Of a stretch of 64,000 nucleotides of DNA, positions 42,800-50,402 are shown one piece after another. Numbering within the stretch: position 1 is the first letter of the stretch; the number at the start of each line of letters is the position of its first letter. The notes below the pieces were generated by a model. That model was given only the letters and a program-made list of their open reading frames with translations. It made no database searches and was not told the DNA's origin. A program made the translations under genes and the position numbers. The stretch is from GCA-2862585 sp036340235 (GTDB lineage Bacteria; Bacteroidota; Bacteroidia; Flavobacteriales; UBA7312): positions 1-64,000 of the forward strand of contig JAYYZE010000036.1 of the NCBI GenBank assembly GCA_036340235.1, in the 5' to 3' direction.

Positions 42800-43306
42800 A
42801 TGTATAAAATTACAATAATTCTTTCTTTTTTGGCATTAGTTTCGTGCAATGATTTAGTAAACAAAGTAGATTCGCAAAAGCAAGCTAATTCTAAAAACCA
42901 AACCAATAATTCGGTCGAAAATAAACCAACATTAAGCACTGAGCTTGTTAGTAATTCTAACACAGCCCAAAAAATTGCCAATAAAAAGATAGGACCCCAG
43001 TTTTCATTCGATAGTGAGTTGCACGATTTTGGTCAACTTGTTGATGGTGAAAAGGTCTCTTACTCTTTTAAATTTACTAACTCTGGAGATGAACCCCTAA
43101 TAATATCCAATGCCAAAGGATCATGTGGATGCACCGTTCCTAACTGGCCAAAAGATCCTATCCAACCAGGTGAGCATGGAACGATAGACGTTACTTTCAA
43201 TAGCTCTGGGAGGTCTGGTAAACAAAAGAAAGCCATTACTCTAACCGCAAATACTAACCCAAGCAGAAAAGTGATAAATATCACTTCTGAAGTAATCTCA
43301 AACTAA
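42800..43306 (+). CDS. DUF1573 lipoprotein
   Basis: 168 residues from ATG 42800. Lipoprotein signal 'MYKITIILSFLALVSCND' with lipobox LVSC, Cys17. An Asn/Ser/Lys-rich linker leads to a DUF1573 Ig-like domain: 'FTNSGDEPLIISNAKGSCGC' followed by 'TVPNWPKDPIQPGEHGTIDV'. The family is abundant in Bacteroidota; the role is unknown. An earlier in-frame start at 42776 overlaps the promoter element and would bury the signal peptide. Its stop overlaps the yajC start by one base. Confidence 0.87.
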   Translation: MYKITIILSFLALVSCNDLVNKVDSQKQANSKNQTNNSVENKPTLSTELVSNSNTAQKIANKKIGPQFSFDSELHDFGQLVDGEKVSYSFKFTNSGDEPLIISNAKGSCGCTVPNWPKDPIQPGEHGTIDVTFNSSGRSGKQKKAITLTANTNPSRKVINITSEVISN

Positions 43307-43602
43307 TGAACTTATTATTTTTTTTACTACAAGACCAAAGTGGGGGTAATCCTCTAATATTTTTCGTACTTGTTTTTGGTGTTTTTTGGTTCTTTATGAT
43401 AAGACCTCAAATTAAAAAACAAAAACAAGAAAGAAAATTTAGAGAACAAATTAAAAAAGGAGACAAGGTAGTAACTAATGGAGGAATTCATGGAAAAGTC
43501 ACTGATGTCTCCGAAAAGACGGTTAATATAGACATAGGCAATACTATTGTTAAGTGCGAAAAAAGTTGCCTTTCCGTTGAATTCTCTAAACCAAAAGAAT
43601 AA
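43306..43602 (+). CDS. yajC: Preprotein translocase subunit YajC
   Basis: 98 residues. One membrane helix (about 18-36: 'PLIFFVLVFGVFWFFMI') followed by 'RPQIKKQKQERKFREQIKKG' and the OB-like 'DKVVTNGGIHGKVTDV' motif, all standard for YajC. It associates with SecDF-YidC at the inner membrane. Preceded directly by DUF1573 and followed by ybbR; secD and secF are not adjacent. Confidence 0.95.
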   Translation: MNLLFFLLQDQSGGNPLIFFVLVFGVFWFFMIRPQIKKQKQERKFREQIKKGDKVVTNGGIHGKVTDVSEKTVNIDIGNTIVKCEKSCLSVEFSKPKE

Positions 43603-43620
43603 ATAGGGTAAACTCCCTTT

Positions 43621-44604
43621 ATGTTGAGTAAACTTACCAATCTTTTATATCAGGTCATTTCGTTATTGAAAATTGACAAAAAGCATTTGCCAGTCTTTTC
43701 CTTTCTATTGGCTCTTTCTACTATGTTTTGGATTCTTACCGTCATGTCTAAAGAGTACACTACAACTGTGCGATACGATGTGAAATTTGTAGATGTGCCA
43801 GCTGATAAACTGCTATTAGATGAGCGAAAAGTGAGCTTACATTTACAAGTTATTGCACCAGGATTTACGATTTTGGCATATCGTTTCAGATTTAAAAAAG
43901 AACTTCCAATATCTATTTCTACATTTATACCAAAGAGAAAAGGTGACTATTGGAACTACTTTTTGCTTGGTGAACAATCATTGTCTCAACTTCAAGAGTA
44001 CTTACCATCTAACATGCAATTGTTACATGTACAGCCAAATAGAATAGATGTGTTACTTGATGAGAAATCAGAACGACTCGTGCCTGTAAGATTAAAGTCA
44101 GAGTTGAGTTTCAAAGACTTATTTAGACTAAAAGAAGAAGTCCTTTTAGAGCCTTCAAATATTACTATTTCAGGACCAAAAGCTGTAGTGGATGTATTCG
44201 ATGAAATAAATACTAAGCTATTGAAACTAGAAAATATAGAGTCAGATATCACAGGAGAAATTGACATTGAACCTCTCAACCATTCAGAAATAAACTATTC
44301 AAAACAAACAGTCGGTTTTCAAATTAAGGTAGAACAATTTACAGAAGGGAAATTGTTATTACCTGTACAAGTCACAAATGTTCCTAAAAATTTTGATGTT
44401 AAGTTCTTTCCTCAAGAGGTTAGCGTCAGTTTTTTAGTATCTCTCGACAAATTTGAATTGGTAACCCCTCAAATGTTTGAGTTGAGTGTTGAACTTGATT
44501 TAAATAACAGACGGCAAACCGTAAAATTAACAAAGCAAGCCGATTTCGTTGAAAATGTACGCATATACCCACAAAAAATAGAATATTTTCTAATTAAAAA
44601 ATAG
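43621..44604 (+). CDS. YbbR-like (CdaR-type) protein
   Basis: 327 residues. One N-terminal membrane anchor (about 23-45: 'LPVFSFLLALSTMFWILTVM') and two to three YbbR beta domains outside the membrane ('VPVRLKSELSFKDLFRL', 'ITISGPKAVVDVFDEI', 'LLPVQVTNVPKNFDVKFFPQ'). In Firmicutes CdaR controls the diadenylate cyclase CdaA; no cdaA is in this window, so that link is not supported here. One base separates it from coaE. Confidence 0.8.
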   Translation: MLSKLTNLLYQVISLLKIDKKHLPVFSFLLALSTMFWILTVMSKEYTTTVRYDVKFVDVPADKLLLDERKVSLHLQVIAPGFTILAYRFRFKKELPISISTFIPKRKGDYWNYFLLGEQSLSQLQEYLPSNMQLLHVQPNRIDVLLDEKSERLVPVRLKSELSFKDLFRLKEEVLLEPSNITISGPKAVVDVFDEINTKLLKLENIESDITGEIDIEPLNHSEINYSKQTVGFQIKVEQFTEGKLLLPVQVTNVPKNFDVKFFPQEVSVSFLVSLDKFELVTPQMFELSVELDLNNRRQTVKLTKQADFVENVRIYPQKIEYFLIKK

Positions 44605-44605
44605 A

Positions 44606-45181
44606 ATGAAAAAAGTTGGGCTAACTGGAAATATTGGAAGTGGAAAGACAACGATTAGTCACGTTTTTAAATCACTGGGTGTTCCAGTTTTTCATTCAGA
44701 TGAGCAAGCCAAAATAATTATGATGAGTGAGCCGCTTAGAAGTCAATTAATTGATTGTTTTGGCAAAAAAGTTTTCAAAGACGATGTTCTAAATAGATAT
44801 TTTTTATCCCAAATAGTATTCAATGATCCTGAAAAATTAGCTCTCTTAAATAGTATAGTACATCCCCAGATTAATACTCATTTTCAGCATTGGTGCCAAT
44901 CACAAAACTCAACTTATATAATTAAAGAAGCAGCTATACTTTTTGAAAGTGGTAGCAACAGAACATTAGACGCTGTTATATGTGTTACTTGCCCTAAGGA
45001 CATTAGAATACAGCGTATTTTAGAAAGAGACGAACATCTCACTATTGCTAATATCGAACAACGAATTAGTCAACAATGGGAGGAACACAAACTTGTAAAA
45101 CTTTCAGATTTTGTTTTGGACAATAGTGGACAAGAGTTAACCGTTCCACAAGTGTTGAATATTCATAAACAACTAAAGTAG
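44606..45181 (+). CDS. coaE: Dephospho-CoA kinase
   Basis: 191 residues. It catalyses the last step of coenzyme A synthesis, phosphorylating the ribose 3'-OH of dephospho-CoA. P-loop 'GLTGNIGSGKTTISHVFKSL', then 'VFHSDEQAK' and 'EAAILFESGSNRTLD'. End of the DUF1573-yajC-ybbR-coaE run. The last 9 bp overlap the 3' end of the convergent YrdC-family gene. Confidence 0.95.
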   Translation: MKKVGLTGNIGSGKTTISHVFKSLGVPVFHSDEQAKIIMMSEPLRSQLIDCFGKKVFKDDVLNRYFLSQIVFNDPEKLALLNSIVHPQINTHFQHWCQSQNSTYIIKEAAILFESGSNRTLDAVICVTCPKDIRIQRILERDEHLTIANIEQRISQQWEEHKLVKLSDFVLDNSGQELTVPQVLNIHKQLK

Positions 45182-45793
45182 CTTTTCGATGTTGCCAAGC
45201 CCTTCTCTTAAAACTACCATTTCACCACTGGAGTAGTCAATGACTGTTGATGGAGTCAATTTACCCAATCCGCCATCAATCACTAAATCTACTTTGTTTT
45301 TGAAACGCTCATAAATTAATGAGGCGTCAGTACTATACTCCTGTATGCTATCCTTATCATGTACAGAGGATGAGAGAATAGGGTTCCCTAACATATTGAC
45401 TAATTCAATGGGGATATTGTGATCTGGGATTCGTATTCCAACAGTCTTTTTTTTACTTTTGAACAACTTAGGAACGGTGCTCTTTGCTTTAAAGATAAAG
45501 GTGAAAGGGCCAGGAAATGCCCTTCTAACCACTTTATATGCCTGACGATTAATTGGTAAAGAGTAATCTGATAATTGACCTAAGTCAGAACATATAAATG
45601 AGAAATTTTGTTTTTTTATATTAATGTGTTTAATCTGAGCAATGCGTTCCACTGACCTTTGTTGAAATATATCGCATCCAATAGTATATACCGTATCAGT
45701 AGGGTAGATTATGATGCCACCATCTTTAAGGCATTCGACGGCAGTGGCGATTCCTCTAGGATTAGGATTGTCAGGGTGTATGGAAAGTATCAT
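45173..45793 (-). CDS. Sua5/YciO/YrdC family protein, copy 2 (YciO-like)
   Basis: 206 residues, single YrdC fold. 'GGIIIYPTDTVYTIGCDIFQ' and the C-terminal 'ILSSSVHDKD' are present, but the KxR motif is altered (the segment reads KHINIKKQN) and SANxSG is replaced by SSSVHD. This pattern resembles YciO, a paralogue with weak or different activity, more than TsaC. The full-match copy is at 17825-18385. It overlaps the aldolase gene by 4 bp (ATGA), so the two are co-translated. Confidence 0.8.
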   Translation of the reverse strand: MILSIHPDNPNPRGIATAVECLKDGGIIIYPTDTVYTIGCDIFQQRSVERIAQIKHINIKKQNFSFICSDLGQLSDYSLPINRQAYKVVRRAFPGPFTFIFKAKSTVPKLFKSKKKTVGIRIPDHNIPIELVNMLGNPILSSSVHDKDSIQEYSTDASLIYERFKNKVDLVIDGGLGKLTPSTVIDYSSGEMVVLREGLGNIEKLL

Positions 45794-46449
45794 TTGGTAT
45801 TGATCTTGGCATAATCAGTTAAAAACTGCTTTAGACCATTGCTAGTTAATGGATGAGGTATCAGTTGTTTGATTGCTTTTAAGGGGGCAGTCACCACATG
45901 AGCACCGATTCGTGCACAATCCTCAATGTGTTTTTTGTTTCGTATAGAAGCGGCTAATACCTTCGTATTGTAGGACTGCTTTTCAAACATGTTAATAATA
46001 TTCTCCGTTATTTGAATACCATTTTCACCATTGTCTTCCAGCCTTCCAATAAAGGGTGAAACATACGTGGCGCCAGCATGTGCAGCTAACAAGGCTTGTC
46101 CAAGTGAAAAAATTAGTGTGCAATTGGTTTTTATGTTTTTGTCAGATAAGAAACGAATGGCTTTTATACCATCTTCAATCATAGGTATTTTTACTACAAT
46201 CTGAGGATCTAATTCAGCCAATTCTTGGCCCTCACTTATCATGCCTTCAAAATCTGTAGATATTACTTCTGCACTGACATCTCCGTCGACTATTTTACAA
46301 ATAGTTTTGTAATGGTTTAAAATGTTTTCTTTTCCATTAATTCCCTCAAGTGCCATCAAAGAAGGATTGGTAGTAACACCATTTAGAATACCCATATTTT
46401 GAGTATCTTTGATATGGTTTAAATTAGCAGTGTCAATAAAGAATTTCAT
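45790..46449 (-). CDS. Transaldolase-like fructose-6-phosphate aldolase
   Basis: 219 residues, the size of the FSA/small transaldolase group. Class I aldolase TIM barrel with 'MKFFIDTANLNHIKDTQNMG', 'GVTTNPSLMALEG', 'QIVVKIPMIEDGIKA' and the Schiff-base region 'NCTLIFSLGQALLAAHAGAT' through 'YVSPFIGRLED'. It may act as transaldolase in the pentose phosphate pathway or as FSA; the sequence alone does not decide. The frame runs further upstream into the SRP RNA gene, but MKFFIDTANL at 46449 is the universal family start. Confidence 0.92.
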   Translation of the reverse strand: MKFFIDTANLNHIKDTQNMGILNGVTTNPSLMALEGINGKENILNHYKTICKIVDGDVSAEVISTDFEGMISEGQELAELDPQIVVKIPMIEDGIKAIRFLSDKNIKTNCTLIFSLGQALLAAHAGATYVSPFIGRLEDNGENGIQITENIINMFEKQSYNTKVLAASIRNKKHIEDCARIGAHVVTAPLKAIKQLIPHPLTSNGLKQFLTDYAKINTK

Positions 46450-46487
46450 TGATGTAATATGTGGAGTTTTGAGTAAATTAAGAAAAA

Positions 46488-46585
46488 TGGGCAAGCTACT
46501 TACATCACACCGCTCAACCACCTACCCTTGCTACCTTCCAGTCCTGGGGGAGTTCAGCAGGAGCTGGTTGTGTAAGACTTGCCCA
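46488..46585 (-). ncRNA. ffs: Signal recognition particle RNA (small bacterial SRP RNA)
   Basis: Minus-strand RNA of 98 nt. The ends TGGGCAAG and CTTGCCCA pair perfectly; TTACA/TGTAA extends the stem. The domain IV core that binds Ffh is plain on this strand: 'CCCCCAGGACTGGAAGGTAG' then 'CAAGGGTAG', with the GGAA tetraloop and the asymmetric AGCA loop. The Alu domain is absent, as in 4.5S RNA. Promoter TATATTTG lies 3 nt before the 5' end, and a T run follows the 3' end. Confidence 0.95.
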
Positions 46586-46588
46586 TTG

Positions 46589-46596
46589 CAAATATA
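46589..46596 (-). promoter_or_regulatory. Promoter -7 element of the SRP RNA gene
   Basis: TATATTTG on the minus strand, exact consensus. Only 'CAA' separates it from the first base of the SRP terminal stem, fixing the transcription start at about 3-4 nt downstream of the box. Confidence 0.75.
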
Positions 46597-46652
46597 GACT
46601 AATTCCTTTCATGCCTGTCATTCTGCCAAGCTAAAAGGCTCAAAAATTTGTA

Positions 46653-46660
46653 TATATTTG
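46653..46660 (+). promoter_or_regulatory. Promoter -7 element for the DUF4199/glycosyltransferase pair
   Basis: TATATTTG, exact consensus, 16 nt before the ATG at 46677. It is divergent from the SRP RNA promoter 56 bp away. Confidence 0.6.
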
Positions 46661-46676
46661 TGTAATTGTTAAAAAT

Positions 46677-47210
46677 ATGAAAGATTACATCCTAAGTAGT
46701 GGCCTTTATCTAGGCTTACTCCAAATATTGTTGTTGGTTTTTTCCTACGTCATGGGAGTAGAATTTTCTTTGAATGAGGCTTGGTCTCTTATCAATGCTT
46801 TCCTTCCCTACATTTTACTTGTCTATTTTGTTATTAAATACAAAAAAATGGTTGGTGGATATGTTTCTTTTAAAGAAACCTTTTCGTTAACCTTAGGAAC
46901 TTTAGTAGCCGGTGCATTTATTGGTACATTTTTTTCTATTCTAATGTATAACTTTATTGCTCCTGATTTTGCTGCAATGCTAAAACAAGCCACGCTCGAC
47001 AAACTATTTGTACAGATGGAACAATTGCCAGAAGATAACGCTATGTATGGTGTTATGGAAACTCTCATTGAACAAACTGAAGCGGAAGACATATATTCAC
47101 CCTCGAACCAACTAAAGGCCTTTTTTTATGGACTATTAGTTCAAATTATTTTTTCCTTAATTATTGCAGCATTTGTCAAAAAAGATAAACCTATAGAAAT
47201 TTCTGAGTAA
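46677..47210 (+). CDS. DUF4199 membrane protein
   Basis: 177 residues with four hydrophobic segments (about 8-27, 39-56, 71-97 and 150-168). The 'KMVGGYVSFKETFSLTLGTL' segment between helices 2 and 3 and the acidic periplasmic-type loop are typical of DUF4199. The gene lies directly before a family 2 glycosyltransferase, with a one-base overlap; this pairing is frequent in Bacteroidota (recalled) and suggests a shared envelope function. Activity unknown. Confidence 0.83.
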   Translation: MKDYILSSGLYLGLLQILLLVFSYVMGVEFSLNEAWSLINAFLPYILLVYFVIKYKKMVGGYVSFKETFSLTLGTLVAGAFIGTFFSILMYNFIAPDFAAMLKQATLDKLFVQMEQLPEDNAMYGVMETLIEQTEAEDIYSPSNQLKAFFYGLLVQIIFSLIIAAFVKKDKPIEISE

Positions 47211-48157
47211 TGGATATTTCTGTTGTTATTCCCTCTTTTAATGAGTCCGAATCTTTACCTGAGCTCTTTGAATGGGTTGATAGGGTTATGAACAAGCATC
47301 AGTTTGACTATGAGCTAATCGTTGTTGATGATGGAAGCACCGATGATTCGTGGTCAGTTATTCAAAATCAAAAAGAAAAATACAACACAATTAGTGGTAT
47401 CAAGTTTAGGAGAAATTATGGAAAATCGGCTGCTCTAAACGTTGCTTTTCAAAGAGCCAAAGGTAATGTGGTAATTACAATGGATGCCGACTTACAAGAT
47501 AGTCCAGATGAAATTCCTGAGTTGTATGATTTGATTACTAATCAAGGTTATGATTTAGTTTCTGGTTGGAAGAAAAAACGCTATGACCCAATTACAAAAA
47601 CTATTCCAACAAAGCTCTATAATTGGGCTGCCCGCAAAGCATCAGGTATTTACTTGCACGACTTTAATTGTGGTTTAAAATCCTATCGTTTGGATGTAGT
47701 CAAGAGCATTGAGGTCTATGGTGAAATGCATCGTTATATTCCAATGTTAGCTAAACGTGTAGGCTATGAAAAAATTACTGAAAAAGTAGTTATTCATCAG
47801 CCTAGAAAATTTGGTGTGTCAAAATTTGGTATAGAACGGTTTGTCAATGGATTTCTGGACTTAATGACCGTCACTTTTGTTTCTAGATTTGGAAAAAAAC
47901 CCATGCATTTTTTCGGAGTACTTGGCACTGTCATGTTTTTACTAGGTTTTTTATTATTTGCATACATAGGCGGAGAGAAGTTAATATTCATACTAAAAGG
48001 AATTGAAGCAACTAATATTGCATTGAAAAGTGGTTTTTATCTTGCACTTACTTCAATGATTATGGGTTTGCAATTATTTTTGGCTGGTTTTTTGGGCGAA
48101 ATGATTTCAAGAAATGCCCATGATAGGGACGTCTATCACATTGATAAAGAACTGTAG
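47210..48157 (+). CDS. Family 2 glycosyltransferase, polyprenyl-phosphate type
   Basis: 315 residues. GT-A domain with 'VVIPSFNESESLPELFEW', 'LIVVDDGSTDDSW' and the DxD-like 'ITMDADLQDSPDEIPEL'. Two C-terminal membrane helices (about 230-255 and 268-295) are like those of bactoprenol glucosyl- or dolichol-phosphate mannosyltransferases (GtrB/DPMS-like). It probably loads a sugar onto undecaprenyl phosphate at the inner membrane. Sugar unknown. Confidence 0.9.
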   Translation: MDISVVIPSFNESESLPELFEWVDRVMNKHQFDYELIVVDDGSTDDSWSVIQNQKEKYNTISGIKFRRNYGKSAALNVAFQRAKGNVVITMDADLQDSPDEIPELYDLITNQGYDLVSGWKKKRYDPITKTIPTKLYNWAARKASGIYLHDFNCGLKSYRLDVVKSIEVYGEMHRYIPMLAKRVGYEKITEKVVIHQPRKFGVSKFGIERFVNGFLDLMTVTFVSRFGKKPMHFFGVLGTVMFLLGFLLFAYIGGEKLIFILKGIEATNIALKSGFYLALTSMIMGLQLFLAGFLGEMISRNAHDRDVYHIDKEL

Positions 48158-48158
48158 T

Positions 48159-48686
48159 TCATTTTAACAAAGTCCTTAAGTCGTTTAATGAATCAATTGA
48201 AAAGTGACTAGCAGATTTACCAATAAATATTCCAAACATTTGTGCTCTATCAGCAAATACCATATCACTATGTGAGTCACCAACCATGATGCTTTTTTGA
48301 AATTCAATGTTTGGAAATTGCTCTTTAGCAACGCAGGCCATACCCAAATTTGGTTTGCGCATGAGCGAATTCTCTGAAGCAAGCTGTGGGGCGAAGTAGA
48401 TTGCATCTATACGTCCGCCATTGGATTCCACTTCTTTTACAAGGTGTTGGTGTATTTTATGTAAATCGTTTTCTGACATCAGTTGTTTACCAATTCCTTG
48501 TTGATTCGTAACGACTATAATTTTGTAAAAAATCTTTGAAAAGTAGGCCAGTGATTTTAGCACATTAGGAAAGATTTCAAATTCTTCAATTGATTTTACA
48601 TACCCCCCTTCTATTTTTTTATTTATGACGCCATCTCTGTCTAAAAAAAGAGACCAGCTATTATCTATTTTAGGTAAGGTTTTCAT
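48159..48686 (-). CDS. HAD phosphatase of the GmhB/HisB-N type lacking the zinc loop
   Basis: 175 residues from ATG 48686 (TTG at 48689 rejected). HAD motifs: nucleophile Asp16 and Asp18 in 'LFLDRDGVINKK', motif II 'VTNQQGIGKQ', and 'MVGDSHSDMVFADRAQ' (motif IV). GmhB removes the C7 phosphate of heptose 1,7-bisphosphate. The usual zinc-loop cysteines between motifs II and III are missing: the segment reads 'YFAPQLASENSLMRKPNLGM'. Position next to gmhA still supports a heptose role. Confidence 0.8.
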   Translation of the reverse strand: MKTLPKIDNSWSLFLDRDGVINKKIEGGYVKSIEEFEIFPNVLKSLAYFSKIFYKIIVVTNQQGIGKQLMSENDLHKIHQHLVKEVESNGGRIDAIYFAPQLASENSLMRKPNLGMACVAKEQFPNIEFQKSIMVGDSHSDMVFADRAQMFGIFIGKSASHFSIDSLNDLRTLLK

Positions 48687-48694
48687 CAACTTGA

Positions 48695-49276
48695 TTATGA
48701 AAAAATTTGTTTTTCAACAATTTCACAAATTGTGTGACCAATAATCATATGAGATTCTTGTATTCTTGCAGTATCTATTGAAGGTACTTTTATTAAATAA
48801 TCGCAATAATTATCCATTTGACTTATTGCTTGGCCAGTGAATCCAACAGTTATGATGCCCTTTTCTTTAGCATGTGACATGGCATTGACGACATTTTTTG
48901 AATTTCCTGATGTAGATAGACCAATTAGAATATCGCCTTTGGCACCAATGGCTTCGATCATTCTTGAGTATACGTCATCAAAAGAAAAGTCGTTCGCCAC
49001 AGCTGTCAAAAATGAAGTGTCCGTATGAAGTGCTATGGCTTTAAGCGGTGGTCTGTCAAAATAGTATCTTCCAGAAAACTCTGCAGCTAGGTGTTGAGAA
49101 TCAGCGGCACTGCCACCATTTCCACAAAGCATCAATTGTTGCTTTAATTTGAATGCCTTTATGATAAGATTAGAAATGGTGTCAATGCTATTTAAAATGT
49201 CTTGTTGTTCAATTAGACTTTGTTTGACGGCTATTGACTCATTTATGTTTTTTAAAAAAAGTTCTTTTGTGTTCAT
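48695..49276 (-). CDS. gmhA: Phosphoheptose isomerase (SIS domain)
   Basis: 193 residues. It converts sedoheptulose 7-phosphate to D-glycero-D-manno-heptose 7-phosphate for lipopolysaccharide or S-layer heptose. The SIS fold has 'MLCGNGGSAADSQHLAAEFS', 'LIGLSTSGNSKNVVNAM' and the C-terminal 'SHMIIGHTICEIVE' with metal-binding His. The ATG at 49276 is preferred over TTG at 49282. The 5' end overlaps the upstream glycosyltransferase gene by 38 bp. gmhB-like follows after 8 bp. Confidence 0.9.
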   Translation of the reverse strand: MNTKELFLKNINESIAVKQSLIEQQDILNSIDTISNLIIKAFKLKQQLMLCGNGGSAADSQHLAAEFSGRYYFDRPPLKAIALHTDTSFLTAVANDFSFDDVYSRMIEAIGAKGDILIGLSTSGNSKNVVNAMSHAKEKGIITVGFTGQAISQMDNYCDYLIKVPSIDTARIQESHMIIGHTICEIVEKQIFS

Positions 49277-50402
49277 TGTCAATTTTATCGGTTAATGAAA
49301 ATATATTCTCAACAAAGATAGACCAGCTATACGCTTTCTTAATATTAACGATTTCGGTTTTCATGTGAGATTCTACGTCGTTTGTGTAAAATTTAGTAAT
49401 GGCATCTGAAATCTCATTTTCGTTTGGTTCCACAACATAGCCAGCTTTACCATTTGGACACATTTCTTTTAGTCCACCCACATTGGTAACGATCATTGGC
49501 TTTTCAAAATGATATGCAATTTGAGTTACACCACTCTGTGTGGCTGTTTTGTAGGGTTGGACTACCAAATCACAAGCACTGAAAAAAGTAGCCACTTGAT
49601 CATTAGGAATGTAGCTATCAAATATGATTATTTTGTGTTTTATGTTAAGTTCATCAATAAGTTGTTGATAGTATGCTTTGTTAGAATAAAATTCGCCCGC
49701 TATTATTAGTTTCAACTTCTTGATTTTAACCATTGCCATGGCTTTAATTAACAAATCCAATCCTTTGTAGTCTCTCACAAGGCCAAAAAACAAAAGATAG
49801 TTGTTGTCAGTTGATAAATTAAGTCTAGACTGGGCCATGTTTTTTTCAAATAATGTTCCATAGTCGTCGTAGATGGGGTGAGGGGTCAAATTAATGGGCT
49901 TGTTTGTGCCCAAAATCCGTAAATCATCTTTAACTTTTTGAGTCATTGCAATAAACCCATGCATGGCACTAATAAAATACTTAGTAAACCACTTGTCACC
50001 AAAGCGAGATTCGTGAGGAATTGCATTATGAACAATACTAATCACTTTTGTTGTTTTATTTTGCTTGACAATTCGTCCTATTGTTGCCAATGACGGCCCC
50101 ATTAATGGTAGCCAAAAAGGGATAATTACTAGTTCGTAGTTTTCTTTTTTTATTCTGTTACCAACTAATAACCAATTCAATGGGTTGATTGAGTTGATGG
50201 ACCGTTCTATTTCTAGTCCCGAAGGTTTTTCATCATCAGAAAGCTGAGTTTTGCCAGGGAATAGAATTTTAGGATATTGAATTGTAAAATTTATTATTTT
50301 GATGGGGTGTCCTAGCGATACCAATTCTTTTGATAAGCGTTCATTGAAATGTGCGATGCCACCTCTGAAGGGATGAGCGGTTCCTATGATGGCTATTTTC
50401 AT
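49239..50402 (-). CDS. Family 4 glycosyltransferase
   Basis: 387 residues, GT-B fold. 'GTAHPFRGGIAHFNERLSKE' is the N-terminal loop; 'LLFFGLVRDYKGLDLLIKAM' and 'DLVVQPYKTATQSGVTQIAY' are the donor-binding half. The conserved E of E-x7-E is represented only loosely (ATQSGVTQIAYHFEKP). It probably builds a heptose-containing or other envelope glycan, judging by gmhA directly downstream. It overlaps the NhaC gene by 4 bp. Confidence 0.88.
   Translation of the reverse strand: MKIAIIGTAHPFRGGIAHFNERLSKELVSLGHPIKIINFTIQYPKILFPGKTQLSDDEKPSGLEIERSINSINPLNWLLVGNRIKKENYELVIIPFWLPLMGPSLATIGRIVKQNKTTKVISIVHNAIPHESRFGDKWFTKYFISAMHGFIAMTQKVKDDLRILGTNKPINLTPHPIYDDYGTLFEKNMAQSRLNLSTDNNYLLFFGLVRDYKGLDLLIKAMAMVKIKKLKLIIAGEFYSNKAYYQQLIDELNIKHKIIIFDSYIPNDQVATFFSACDLVVQPYKTATQSGVTQIAYHFEKPMIVTNVGGLKEMCPNGKAGYVVEPNENEISDAITKFYTNDVESHMKTEIVNIKKAYSWSIFVENIFSLTDKIDNEHKRTFFKKHK

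Noticed and set aside
46450..46521. N-terminal extension of the transaldolase-like aldolase
   Set aside because: The frame passes through the 3' part of the SRP RNA gene; the universal MKFFIDTAN start is at 46449.
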